DNA from: Xiphydria camelus
Taxonomy: Eukaryota > Arthropoda > Insecta > Hymenoptera > Xiphydriidae
Assembly: GCA_963678675.1 (NCBI GenBank)
Contig: OY783197.1
Location: forward strand, 26,471,470-26,535,469
Direction of reading: 5' to 3'
Length of the DNA stretch: 64,000 nt
The notes below the pieces were generated by a model. The model was not told the DNA's origin. It did not search any database and was given only the letters and a program-made list of their open reading frames with translations. Shown one piece after another: positions 1 to 10,973 of the stretch (position 1 is its first letter; each line of letters opens with the position of its first letter). Made by a program: the position numbers and the translations under genes.

Positions 1-1141
1 GCTCCAAGAAAACTTCCCACCATTTCTCCCGGAATACCCTAATTATTTGTCCCAACGTTCCTTTCAAAATTTCCATTTCTTCCGTACCTACGCCCGATCC
101 CCGTCTTCGTGCCGCATAATCTCCTCGGCTGTTCAACGCAACAATGCGCAATCGGTCTTCCGATGAAATATGGTTGGCTCCTTGAAAAAAAAAAAAGAAA
201 AAAGACAGACTCTCTCGAAGGGGACAGAATTATTCAAACGTTCCGAGCCTCCGCGATTAAAGTCCCATCGCAATAACGATTCATAATCCCGGCTGACGAA
301 GTAGGCCGGATTTCGCAAGAGTATCAGACGATCCAACAACGCTGTAACCCATTGGGACGATCTCCCAGATACGACGGTTGCGTAGGTACCTCGACGCTCG
401 CCGGGATGCAACACGAGGGGGTCCAAGGGTTGCACCGGAGGCCCCACCCCGCGATGCGCTAACCCTCGGTCTAGGCCGTCCCCTATTACCCCCTCACGAA
501 ATCCCATCGCGCTACGCCGTGCCGTGGCAGACAGGTTCAGCGCTTTGGGTCCACCATAGTAAATCAGACAGTCGCAGGCGGTCCTTGTGATCTGTCCGGC
601 GAGGCGCTACAAGGGAAGTTAGCCTCGAAAGCGGTAAAATAACTTCCCCGAGTAACTCTATCCGCCTCCGTGGAATCGCTCATGGCTCATAAACGCCTCG
701 TAACTTAAGGCGGTGGCACGCGCTCCAGAGAGATATCGCCGGTTCCCGTTAGCGGCCCCCGAAGAAGCCGCGCGTCCGTCCGTTTGCGCGCGCGCGTACC
801 CGTAAAGACAAAAGGGTTCTCATCGAATCCCGAGTGAGCGCGGCCGTGACAGTGATTCTTCTCGGGTCTGTGTGCCGCGCGGAGTGCAATACTGTGTCGT
901 TATGGAGGACCGCGGCGACCGGAGAAAGCGGATCCAGGTAACGCATCGTCGAGAGAAACTTTATCGACATTCCCGATCGAACGGCCGATTTGACTTTGTG
1001 GAAATCGACGTCCGGGATTCCCCGGGCGGAAAGATTCTATGTATATTTTTTATATAATTTATACGTGGTTTCGGTCATATAGGTATGAATTATATCGCAC
1101 ATGTATTCCTAAACCGTCACTATAACAAAAAGGTAAATTTT
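1..1141. other. Noncoding stretch, CpG-rich from 700 to 1020
   Basis: No gene recognised. The short open frames here are open on both strands and match no family I know. CpG is frequent between 700 and 1020, and the DNA becomes AT-rich after 1030. Confidence 0.5.
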
Positions 1142-1392
1142 TACGGAGAAGCATTTACAGATTTACAATCAAAATAAAATCAAAATACTGTAGTTTCATG
1201 TGGATGAAGTATTTCGGATTTTTACGTTAAGATGAGAAAAAGTATTTTACAACTTGCTCCGTCACACCGGTCACTACTGATTTAATGTCACTGTTGCACG
1301 CGGCAAAAATTTCGTATAGTGACACTTTTGGATTATAGTATGTGCGATTTACCACAAACTTTGTGAATGCTATGATTTATTTTTTTCCGTGT
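1142..1392. mobile_element. MITE-2 copy, degraded left end
   Basis: The right end reads TTACCACAAACTTTG, then ATGCTATGATTTATTTTTTT and CCGTG. This matches the right ends at 17465, 17717 and 21821. The left end, ACGGAGAAGCATTTACAG, resembles the left arm of the 21573 copy but lacks part of the terminus. The core is AT-rich with no coding capacity, so it would be a non-autonomous element. Boundaries are approximate. Confidence 0.5.
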
Positions 1393-1643
1393 AATATATA
1401 TCGTCTAATGAGACGTAAAGATTCGATTATACAGGCGAAAAATTCAACTGAATTTTGTCTTCAATCATACGAATGGAAGGATATGATTTTCTTTCAAAAA
1501 TTCAAACAAGCCCCGCAGCGCGTGAAATACCGACCAGTTATTGCTCGGAACGATTTCGAATCACTCCCATTGTCGGCGATAAATATCTCGCACCTCGTCG
1601 TAATTCTTCCCGGGTTTGAATTCAATTTACGCAGCGTTACCCC

Positions 1644-1665
1644 GGGGGGGGGGGGGGGGGGGGGG
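1644..1665 (+). repeat. Poly(G) homopolymer, 22 bases
   Basis: An uninterrupted run of 22 G follows TTACCCC. Such runs are rare in eukaryotic DNA because they slip and form G-quadruplexes. It could be real or of inaccurate length in the assembly. Confidence 0.9.
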
Positions 1666-3488
1666 TGTGCATTTCGAAAAACGGCGAAAATTCGGCGCGC
1701 GTGCGTCTCGGCTGGCGCGCGTGTCGAATCGGTGAAAGTAGCGGGCGCAGTGCATTATAACGCGATATGCATTCTGCACAACATCGCTGATGTATGTTCC
1801 GCGCGGCGATCGATCTCTCTCACACGAACTGCTAATTGTGCGGCGTCATAACTCTCCACCCCGGTCTCCCCCTTTCAACCCCCGCACGAACGAGCCTCGC
1901 GTATAGCAGAGGGGTAACGAGAGAGCGGATACACTCACTCGCGTAACCCGCGTAGGTGCGTATACGGACACCTACGTGCTTACGTGTAAAGAGAGGGCGG
2001 TACGAGTACATTACGCTCTGCGCCCTTATTTACAACGCTGGCCCAATCTTTTAGGTCATTGGCGTTCAACGACTGCTCCATTTCGGTTTATTATTCCGTG
2101 GAAACAATCGCGGGGGGCCGGGATTTATCGTCTTCGCGAATTTTTTATGATTTTTTCGATTAACTCGCGGCGATTCGGAAGGCGGGGAAGTAATTCAGCC
2201 GTCGTCCGAAAAAAGGCCAAGTGAACGAAAGAGAGTCGTGGGGGATGTAGGAGCTGTAAAAATACGATGGTTTTCAGGAAAATTATCGAACGGATCGATC
2301 GTCATTATTGCGATTGTTCGGTTAACCGGAAAATTTTTGCTACCCTCGTCCACCTACCTCTTTTTCGGGATTAATTAATGTAACCCCGTCCTACGCGGCC
2401 GGCGTTGCCTGGCAACCGACTGTCTGCTCTACTTCCCCTTCCACTCATCCCACCCTCTCTTCGGAGTTTACCGGACGAACCCCGGAAGCTTTATTGACCC
2501 TCGGTTCCCCCATCCATTCATCTATATGCCCATGCTTGATCCGGTTTATCGGTCAGGTTGCAATTGTAATTACTTGGTCAATTGGCTTTTTATGTGTGGA
2601 TTGGTACTTAAACAATATTGAAAAAATGATGGTATAAATATGTCCATTTTTAGTGTCATCTTTTATTATCGAATGCGCATTCAAATATTTAGTCGAATAT
2701 CTTGATTAAGTGCTACTAATTTGGTAATTTATTTTCTAGGGGGAAATTTTAATGTTTAAAACTGCTTTAAAATTAAAATCTTCTACGTTTCGTTCTACTT
2801 TTGCACTCAGTATTCGTATAATTATAATCAGTTGATGAATTACGTTTTCGCGTACTTGACACTTGGGAGAAAAAGCTACATTTTTGTATAACCTCTTTTC
2901 TAAAAAATGAAAACTTCCGAAGGAAGTTCCGTGAAATTGGAATTTTCCTCCATATCCGAGCAACGCTTTAATTATGTAGGTACGCAGAGTGCGGCGGTAT
3001 ACATACATCAGAGCGACGTAAAAATCAGCATTTTTTAAAATTCAGAATCCACGCGAGAATCTTCAGCGTCGCGGCGTGCTTATTAAATTTATGAAAATTT
3101 AGTTGCGACACTCTCAAACGATATTTTAGGTTATTAGCTGCAGTCTGTAAAAGAGGGAGTCCCTTACGCGAGGGGCGGGGGTGCCTGAGAGTTAAGAGGG
3201 GGATGAAACGCGAGAATATAAAAAGATAGCGTTCCGTGAGAGAAACTGCAAAGGCGTGGCGCTCGAAAAAAATTCTCCGCTGCTTCAGATTTGTTTTCGA
3301 AATATGAGCGAGAGAGTGTTCTGCAAATTCGACGTCGACTTTACACGATTTTAACGTAATAGTTATACTTGAAAAATTGTCTTTAAATTTATTTTAGGAG
3401 GAAAAAGTATAGGTATATAGAAAACAAGCTTTAAGTAGATATTAAAAAATCGAACGAACCGTTTTCTCTCGAAGCAAATCTCTCCAGA

Positions 3489-3515
3489 AGAGAGAGAAGA
3501 GAGAGAGAGAGAGAG
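3489..3515 (+). repeat. (GA)n microsatellite
   Basis: An imperfect GA tract of about 27 bases with a single AA interruption. Confidence 0.9.
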
Positions 3516-3690
3516 TTCACGGTAGATTTATTTCCCATTTTATTTCGGCTACACATCTCGTCGTTACACTAATTCCCGTCGTTACCGAAACGCGGTTATC
3601 TTCTTATAATCCCGTTTAAAGGATCTCGCCTCCCCAAGATGAAGTCGTAAAATGAAATCGCCTCTCGCTCCTCTGTTCCGTCGGAACTGC

Positions 3691-3725
3691 GTCTCTCTTT
3701 CTCTCTCTCCCTCTCTCTCTCTCTC
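3691..3725 (+). repeat. (CT)n microsatellite
   Basis: A CT tract of about 35 bases with a TTT and a CCC interruption. It accounts for the Arg-Glu runs in the minus-strand frames here. Confidence 0.9.
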
Positions 3726-4122
3726 GAAAGCCGCCGCCAATGAACCGTCACAGCTAGAAAAACGAGGAGCGGCGGAGCCCGAGGAGGGATGCGAATAATA
3801 AAAATCATCCCCATAACTCAAACGAACAACTCGCTGGGGCTGGGCTTCCGAAACTTCTTATCTCCGTGCGGGGGTGACATTAGCGCTGCCGCGGCAATTC
3901 TCTGTACTACTTAAAGAGCGCTCAGTGTTGTCATCTACGCACCACCAACACCAGCAGCCGCAATAAACGATACATAAGAGCTCTGTGCTATAAATCAGCG
4001 TGTATCTGGCAATGATATCGATAACGGTGGCTGCGTATAGAGGGTATCGACAACGCCGGTTGCGCAGGATATCTTCATCTACTCGGGTACTCCTTCCAAT
4101 CACTGTTAACTCTCGGATACCG

Positions 4123-4360
4123 ATACACTGAACAAAAAAAAATGTGTTCACATTCAACCATCGATGGGGTTGAATACGGCGAACCTCACGGTGTAATTGT
4201 TTCAACTAGATATTCACTTGTATCAACTTCAATTTGGTTGTTTCGACTCTATCCATTTTTCCTTACACTTTTATGGCATTGAAACAATAATTTTACCGTG
4301 ACGTTCACCGTATTCAATTCCACTGATAGCTGAATGAAGCAAATTTTGTTTTCAGTATAT
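4123..4360. mobile_element. MITE (family M), full length with both arms
   Basis: Left arm ATACACTGAACAAAA is followed by ATTCAACCATCGATGG and TTGAATACGGCGAACC. The right arm is the reverse complement of ATATACTGAAAACAAAATT, then GAATACGGTGAACGTC. The arms pair over about 85 bases with mismatches and face each other around a short AT-rich centre. A half copy with the same right end lies at 44606-44679. No clear target-site duplication is visible. Confidence 0.75.
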
Positions 4361-4616
4361 GAAGAAATCTCGATTGACAATACGATTCGAACTATTGAAA
4401 AGCAATCAGTCTCTCAACATCGTTCTGAATTATTAATGTTTAATTAAATTCCACTAAAATCGAAAATACTCGAAACGATTTATTAAAATTTACTGAACAA
4501 GATGGAGTTAAAAGCAATCAGTGGGCGTGGAGACAAAATTCTCCGCCGAAGCACACGATATGCGGATAGTTAAGACGTTATTTCCCCCATGGTAAGGAGT
4601 AAGTAACACAATGGGC

Positions 4617-5008
4617 CTATTCATTATTCAGCTTATCTGGCTCATGAATGAGTATGTAATATAATTTCGTTGGCAAGATACGTTGCGTTTCAATTTCGGA
4701 AGCCAAATGTTCTCGTGAATCGATTAGGATCTGAATTAGCGCGTTTTGCGCTGAGACTATTTTTTCGTATTCAGCTGTTTTTTCTTCTTCTGGAAACATC
4801 CTGCTCGATGTGAGGCCGTGTAAAATACGATACAATCAGCAGTGGTTGATAACATAATTGTTATTAATTGCGTTAAAATTACATGGATTTCATTTCGTTC
4901 GCCTTGTTGAATTATAAATCCAAAAACTAAAGTAGCAACCACGGTAAAAATTAAATGTAATCTGTAAACCGAAAATAAGAACCCCTTGAATCTTAATTTT
5001 ACCGTCAC
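4617..5008 (-). pseudogene. Unrecognised degenerate coding fragment with two hydrophobic segments
   Basis: Two overlapping minus-strand frames look more protein-like than the surrounding frames. The upstream one (about 83 codons from 5008) has a hydrophobic stretch around LIFTVVATLVFGFII and a second around VILTQLITIMLSTTADCIV, each long enough to cross a membrane. It then runs into KKKK and a stop. The next frame (4835-4617) continues with EKIVSAQNALIQILIDSREH and other charged helix-like sequence to a stop at 4617. The two join by a shift near the run of A at about 4780. There is no in-frame ATG at the upstream end; the open frame begins after a stop near 5023. The pattern could suit a decayed multi-pass membrane protein exon such as an insect chemoreceptor, but I see no family signature, so the function is unknown. 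It may be chance. Confidence 0.25.
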
Positions 5009-5110
5009 GGGCCGATTAAATATTTAACTACCCGAATCGACATTCAGCTCTGATAAAACCGTAAAGCTGTTTTATTCAAATTATATTTCAATAATTGCAA
5101 GACCCACAAA

Positions 5111-5168
5111 ATGGCAGGATTTTATCGATTCATCCAATTGCTCTCCCGCTCTCGGCATTACCTAATTC

Positions 5169-5204
<36 letters not shown>

Positions 5205-5731
5205 AACAGTTTTTCAAGCGTTTCGATTCGCGCCGTCGGAAACTCCTTCGAACCCGTCGCCTCCGAATACGTCAATCCGAAAGACCGCAGCCATCGACGT
5301 CGCCGCCCCGCGAAGTATCCCAGCCTCGTCTGCCCCGACGCGACGATCTCGGTGAAACAGTAAATTTTCTGCTACATTTGTCGCGCGCAGAGAGAGAGAA
5401 GCATGTATCTTCGGAATATCGCGTGGCGCGAGCGCGCACACACCGTAGAGTTCGGCTGCGGGAGCATCCGTGCCTTCGCCCAGCCCGACGGACCGCATTC
5501 TTCGCCGCGACGCGCATTGTTCCACCCGGAGCTCCCTCTTCCTCCGTCTTTCTTCGCCTCCCCCCCCCCCCTTCTCCTCGTCGCACCCCTCGGACCTCTT
5601 ATAACAAGCCGGACGGCAGGACTCTTGCTTTTATTTTTTTTTGCCCGAAAAACACCAAGCATGGATTTATGGTTTTACAGTTTGACCGGCTGCGGTCTTT
5701 TACCTACGATTTTTTTTTTCCTACGCGTTGA
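5111..5731 (+). CDS. Hypothetical 206-codon ORF with an alanine run, probably not a gene
   Basis: ATG at 5111 opens a frame to 5731. It begins MAGFYRFIQLLSRS and then an Ala10 tract encoded by (CTG)11 read as GCT. The rest is arginine- and proline-rich with no domain I recognise. Frames on the other strand and in another plus phase are also open across 5214-5662, as expected from CpG-rich composition, and the frame crosses a C12 homopolymer. No splice signals or conserved motif support it. The alternative, which I prefer, is noncoding CpG-rich DNA. Confidence 0.12.
5172..5204 (+). repeat. (CTG)11 trinucleotide repeat
   Basis: Eleven perfect CTG units. The repeat is of interest as a length-variable site. 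Confidence 0.95.
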
Positions 5732-6199
5732 CCTTCAGCGGCGGACGACGACGCGAGAGGGAAGAAACGGCAACGGCTCTCCGCCGCGCTCGGACCGTGT
5801 CCTGCGCTGTGCCTCGCTCGTTCTAAATTCGTCCTTGTGCGCGAGCGTGGCGGAGGCTACAATGTTTTTTTCTCCCGCAAACCATTTCCGTCTCGAACCT
5901 TCACGCGGCGCTCGGGTTCGGGTAATAAAATACATTCCGCCGCGCTCGTCTAACGGCAAACGTATCTGCCCGAGCTTTCATTAAAAGTTTTCGGCCTCCG
6001 CCGAGGAGTCGCGGTTGCGCGGCGGAGTTATTGAGATTGCGATCCGGGGAAATCGGAGCGCGCGCGAGGGGGGAGGGCGTTCCGTGAATTCGATTCGTTA
6101 GAAATTCCTGAACTCCTGCTCGGTCTTTGTCCCTCGTGGTCGTGACGACTGGAGAAGGGCAATCGGACGACTGTGTGATGTTAGTTTCTCGCGATGCTG
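5205..6199. other. CpG-rich noncoding block with a C12 run
   Basis: CpG-dense to about 6090, including a run of 12 C at 5560-5571. Several frames are open on both strands because stop codons are scarce at this composition. Possibly a promoter or first-exon region, but no core promoter element is clear. Confidence 0.4.
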
Positions 6200-6396
6200 C
6201 ACTGAGAAAAAAAAAAGATTAACATTTATTCCGTTAGAAGGATAATAATCTGAGTACGAGAGGTAAAATAGACAAAAATTATCCTAAGAAGGGTTAAATT
6301 GTAAACCCCGGAAGGATAATTTTTGATCTATTTAACCTTTCGTACTCAGATTATCCTTGTAACGGAATAATTTTCAATCTTTTTTTTTTCTCAGTG
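6200..6396. mobile_element. MITE-1 copy 1
   Basis: Terminal inverted repeat: left CACTGAGAAAAAAAAAAG, then TTCCGTTAGAAGGATAAT and GAGTACGAGAGGTAAAAT. The right arm is the mirror image, ending TTTTTTTTTCTCAGTG. The arms pair along almost the whole length with a loop near 6295. Flanks read TGCTG on both sides, a plausible 5-bp target duplication. There is no coding capacity. Close copies lie at 29927 and 37329. Confidence 0.9.
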
Positions 6397-8366
6397 TGCT
6401 GTTAAATCGTCGTTGATATTATATAGGGAGAAAAGTGATTAGTCGTTTTGACAGTGAATTCCAGTAACAGCTCCACGAGGTGAAACATTGTATTTTGTAA
6501 CAGAGACACAGCGTAGATACTTTTTACAGTTCATTGCAGTATAAACCTTTGTAAACCCGACGCGTGTTGACGGAAGATTGGTAAATTTTCTGTATAAACT
6601 GGAGTTTATACTGTTACAAATTAAAACAAAATTACGCTGTGATCTGTTAAAAACTTCAATGTATCACCTCAAGGAGCTCTGTTACTGGAATAACTGCAAG
6701 AATTCACGGATTTTCCCGTGATTTTTCTTCTAACCCTTTTTCTCCGTATAGAATAGTTCTTGATTCTTTAGCATTATTATTTATCCAGCAGAACTTTTCG
6801 GCCTGTAAAACCGCCTGACGAAAAGATACATTTTTATTTATCGCTGATAGATCTTGGCATTGATTCGTTTGTTCTGATAATTCACCGCGTTCACGGATGC
6901 ATGAAACGCGCGCGCTCGCGCGTAATTTCGTTTACGCTCGCACGGATGCACAGCCGCACGCAATAAAGCGCATGCGCGCGTACGTGAGCTGCATCGCGCG
7001 AGTCTGCCTCGCGGGAGTAAATTTTGTCCACTCGCGACGGCCAGATTAATTCGTCGACACGAGCTCATCGCGCGATCGATCATATAATTTGGCGTGTATA
7101 ATGTACCACCCCCCTTAGAGATAACCTTTATACCACATTCTTTCGTATCTTTTACGCGAATGTCAAATTCTATCGACATGAAACTTTCGCGCTCTCATTC
7201 ATTCATGCCCCGCATCAGCACACGCTGCAACGAGCGCACGTGTGCTACTAAAGGAAATCGCATCTGATGCTAGATTTCGCTTAGGCATAAAGTTAGCCGA
7301 AGGAATTGAACGAGAATCTTTAATTTCTGCCTTCTTTGTCTCTCCGTGTAAAGCTGAGTAGGTATACGAACGGCGAACGAGACAATGTTGAGGTACAAAT
7401 TCACGGTGACGCTCGCCGCTTATTTTCTGTGTCAAACAGGTCACGTGACCACGATTATCCGCAAATAAGCAGTAAAGATTTAGTGAAATTCATTTTTACA
7501 ATTTGTAGATATCACTTGAATAACAAAACATACGTAGAATATCAATTACTTGGTTACGAATAATGTCGATCACGTGATCTATTTGACGCTGAAAATTAGC
7601 GTCGAGCGTCACCATGAATTTGTACCTTTAAAGCAGGACTCAAAGCATCCTATTCCTACGTCCTTCGCGTTCACGCTCAGACGTATACTCAGCTTTAAAG
7701 GTGTACACCGCTCTGCAAGCACCCAGTATACACTAATCGCATCGTCGAATTATCAGCGCGAGACTTCCACGCTCCCGTGCACCCCACGCGCGCATCGTAC
7801 AATTCCTCCATTCATAGCCGCGCGACGCGCAACTCATCAAACGACCGTCTCTGTAGTGCACGCGCTAATAGGGGGAGGGGATGCGCGTCTCGAAACTATA
7901 TTTCGCCTACAAAGTCGTCCGCGCGGTATGTATTATAATTAAATACACGAGTCTCGCGATGATCTTTGAAGCGCGCGCGCGCGCGGAGAAAGAGAGCAGC
8001 GCGATGGAGAGTGGCGGAGAAAGAGAGCGGCGAGCGTCCACACGCGCGCGCCAGCGTGGATTAGAGAGAGGAGTTATTTGAGTCTCGGAGGCAGCCATAA
8101 CTTTTCCCGGGCTATTCCCGTCCCGCGCTCGCTCGCCAGAATATTTTAACATTGGGGTGGGTGGCTGCTGCCGCGGGTCGTTGTGACGAGGGGATATACG
8201 GCGGTGCGGAGGCAGGAGGAGAGGGGGGGTGGATCCACACTCCACGTTGCTGACAGCTGTTCCCTTAGTGGGCCGGTCGGGGGGGAGGATTCAGCCTAGT
8301 CGCGCCCCTTCTATAATGGCTCCCTTTTCTTCCTTCCCCTACCCAGCATGGCTGGTTCTCTCCTAG
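6397..8366. other. Noncoding stretch, CG-alternating at 6900-7080 and 7770-8060
   Basis: No gene recognised. A weak mirror of sequence around 6440-6700 (GTAACAGCTCCACGAGGTGA near 6465, and TCACCTCAAGGAGCTCTGTT near 6664) suggests a further decayed inverted repeat of about 230 bases. CpG alternation rises towards 8060 and leads into the CRE-rich block. Confidence 0.4.
6464..6693. repeat. Decayed inverted repeat, about 230 bases
   Basis: Left arm GAATTCCAGTAACAGCTCC, then ACGAGGTGAAACATTG. The right arm has CAATGTATCACCTCAAGGAG, then CTCTGTTACTGGAATAAC. The arms are mutually reverse-complementary with a few mismatches. Probably a MITE of a family not otherwise seen here. Confidence 0.6.
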
Positions 8367-8517
8367 TTACGTCACTGCCGTGCCGTATCAGTGACGTCAC
8401 ACTTCTCGTAGCCGTGACGTAGACGCGGAACGGAGCAGCGCAACCGTGTAGCGGCGCAGCAGGTACGGTGTGTGCGCGCGGCGGCGGCTCGCTACGTCAG
8501 GGGTTGTCGGGCTGAGT

Positions 8518-8552
<35 letters not shown>
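8367..8552 (+). promoter_or_regulatory. CRE/ATF-motif cluster followed by a GA tract: putative promoter
   Basis: Four CRE-type motifs lie within 133 bases: TTACGTCA at 8367-8374, the full palindrome TGACGTCA at 8392-8399, TGACGTAG at 8415-8422 and TACGTCAG at 8493-8500. A GA tract (8522-8552) follows directly and would bind GAGA-type factors. The block is CpG-rich. CREB/ATF proteins bind TGACGTCA in animals, and CRE clusters close to start sites are typical of promoters. Transcription direction is not certain; a GA tract downstream and CpG-rich DNA to 8700 are compatible with plus-strand initiation. No TATA box at a fixed distance is clear. Confidence 0.5.
8522..8552 (+). repeat. (GA)15 microsatellite
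   Basis: An uninterrupted GA tract, continued imperfectly to about 8567. Confidence 0.95.
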
Positions 8553-8563
<11 letters not shown>

Positions 8564-9042
8564 CACAGAGTCGCGCGTAGAGTAGCAGCGCGGAATGAGG
8601 AGGTGTGCCAAACGGTGGCAGCACCGTCAGAGATAGGCGATAATCGTAAAGCAAGAGTTTTACGAGGTCGAGGCGGCGGCGGCGAGTGGGGTTCGGTTTA
8701 CGAGCCCATAATAGGCGCGTTTATGGCCATGATCGCGTGGCTTCGCATACCTACGGCTATATAACCAGCTTTTATAACCCGGCGGGAGATAAACAAATCG
8801 TAAAGCTCGGTTTCGGATTTACTAACCTTGCACAATTCGAGGGAGTTTCGACGGGACCCGATGTCCCGCGTCTACGGGCGCTCGGGTGGCGCGATTCACG
8901 AGTAGCCGCGCGGTTTGCGGGACTCTGGTTATTTGTATTGTCGCGGGGAAATATCGTTGTTTCTCTTGTTAGCGAGGGATGAGTATCCCGGAGGAGTAGC
9001 AATGAGGGCCGTGCGAGGGATAGGGCGATGGTTTTATTCAGA
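8553..9042. other. CpG-rich noncoding DNA downstream of the CRE cluster
   Basis: It may be a 5' untranslated exon if the CRE cluster is a plus-strand promoter. I found no convincing donor site. No coding sequence recognised. Confidence 0.3.
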
Positions 9043-9173
9043 CGCGATTATCTCGTTATTCGTGCACTTTTCGCGGAAATTGATAGGGGGCTTTTTTAAA
9101 GGTTACACTTCGAGCTACAAAAAAGGTCTGTACGTGTATTGCTGAAAAATTCGTCGATAACGAGATAATCGCG
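9043..9173. repeat. Inverted repeat with the same core as the 33.2 kb element
   Basis: CGCGATTATCTCGTTAT at 9043-9059 is a perfect reverse complement of ATAACGAGATAATCGCG at 9157-9173. The element at 33243-33422 carries nearly the same core (CGCTATTATCTCGTTAT) in its arms, so this is probably a decayed member of that family without recognisable outer ends. Confidence 0.6.
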
Positions 9174-9986
9174 ATTGAAAATGATGAAACATTGATCGCG
9201 CCTTTTCGTTAGTGTCGACGCTCTTAGGTGCTGAAGAAAATTGGCAGCGAAACTTGGCAGCAACTGCGCCAAAAGTCACAGTCGATTTTTCTCCGCGTTT
9301 CTGGTTACTAGAAGAAAATTGTAACGCGTCGCTAACAAATGTTACTTTCTTTTAACGTTGTCGCCGCGAGTCTCTTACGCCGTTGGGAGTTTCTCGTCGC
9401 TTATTTAAACCGCGAAACAAAGTTCCTCGGCTTGCATGCCAGCGACCGAGAGAGAGAGAGTGCTCCGCTTTGATTTCCCGGCAAACTTTCTTCCGCCAAT
9501 TTTACAAGCTATAAGTCGTTCCGATCAATGGGCCGTGAGTCGCGCGCGCGCATTCGCATCTCTTTCTCTCTCTCTCTCTCTCTCTCTCCCCTCCCGTCTT
9601 TCGACTTGTTTCGTTTGTTCCAGTGATTCCCGCCAGATGCCGCCACTCCTTTATGGCTTTCGCGGTGCGGCGAGCTGCTAACATTTCAATAGTTTTATGC
9701 GCTGTTTACTCGTGGATGAAATCTTTGCGTGCGCCCCGCTATTAGGTATCCCGTGAATACGTATTACATGTGTATTTCTCGGCAGCCCTTGACGCTCCGC
9801 GCTAAAACCTTCCGATCATTTATTAACTAAATGTAACTACAGCGTAACATTCGAATTCTTTTTAGCGACGGTAAAACCGAGATACGAGCTACACATTTTC
9901 GCCGATGTGCGCTTTTACCAAACAAATTCTATTCCCGGCAATTTTATGCAATTAATCGCACTCGAATGGCCGGGCTAATTTAAAGA
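9174..9986. other. Noncoding stretch up to the assembly gap
   Basis: Holds a (CT)n tract at 9560-9588. Otherwise I see no gene or clear element. Confidence 0.4.
9560..9588 (+). repeat. (CT)n microsatellite
   Basis: A CT tract of about 29 bases with one TTT interruption near its start. Confidence 0.9.
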
Positions 9987-10186
9987 NNNNNNNNNNNNNN
10001 NNNNNNNNNNNNNNNNNNNNNNNNNNNNNNNNNNNNNNNNNNNNNNNNNNNNNNNNNNNNNNNNNNNNNNNNNNNNNNNNNNNNNNNNNNNNNNNNNNNN
10101 NNNNNNNNNNNNNNNNNNNNNNNNNNNNNNNNNNNNNNNNNNNNNNNNNNNNNNNNNNNNNNNNNNNNNNNNNNNNNNNNNNNNNN
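9987..10186. other. Assembly gap of 200 N
   Basis: Exactly 200 unknown bases. A round number usually marks a gap of estimated or default size, so distances across it are unreliable. Confidence 0.98.
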
Positions 10187-10973
10187 CGCGTAGCCGTGCA
10201 GAGCCTCGGGGGTGATTTATTCGAGTTAATTCCAATTCCATTGGAGCCGCGAGGCAGCGGGCGCGGGCAGGCAAGCGGGGGGTGGATATTCTTATGCAAT
10301 TTGCCAGAAAGGTTCAAGAACCCGGGAGATCCCGCAATTTATCTTGCCTTATGTTACGCCGAGCCAAGGCAACGGAAGATAGATGGCGTCACTGCTTCCA
10401 ACCCCCTCTACACCCAACCCCCTATCCACCCCGCGTCCACCCCTCCCCCCAGCCAATGAGGGACGACCGCGGTGGCCATCTTGGGTGGAGAGTTATTGAA
10501 CGAAAAAGATGAGTAAGAAACTTGTTATAGGGGGTTCGTTCTTTCCGCGGCGGTGTGTGCCTCGAGGGGTGAGGGGGTGAGGGCGGCTGCGAGAGGGTGC
10601 GTTGGCGCTATATTGATCAATTGCTTCGTCGTGCTTCGCGCTATTTCTCGCCGCCGCGAAACTGCAGTGCCCGCGAGGTGTAATTCGAGTCGCGTGCGAT
10701 AAGGAGGGGTGGCGAAGTGTGGGTGTAGCGCCAAGTTTTTTTTTGTTGTCGGCATCCTTTGCCGTTAATCCTTCATTGCTCGAGAACTGCATTTATGACG
10801 TTGAAGGGAGATATTTGGTTTTAATATAAAAGTGAGATGTGTGTGTGTGTTAGGTAGATTTCTAATGATAAATTTCGTTTTGGAAAATTCCTGTTTTATA
10901 GTAAACAAAATTCGTAACATTGTCTTATTTTTATATTAAATATTTTAATTTTATATTTTAAAGTTAGGTAGGT
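10187..10973. other. Noncoding stretch after the gap
   Basis: CpG- and C-rich to about 10720, then AT-rich with a short GT run near 10840. No gene recognised. Confidence 0.4.

Larger units (their letters stand above)
1393..4122. other. Noncoding stretch with a poly-G run and GA/CT repeats
   Basis: No gene recognised. It holds the poly-G run at 1644-1665 and GA/CT tracts at 3489-3515 and 3691-3725. The GC-moderate part at 1860-2500 gives way to AT-rich DNA at 2550-3130. The open frame at 1342-1851 starts inside a MITE end and reads through the poly-G run as glycines, so I do not call it. Confidence 0.5.

Noticed and set aside
1342..1851. 169-codon plus-strand open frame
   Set aside because: It begins in the end of a MITE and reads poly-G as glycines.
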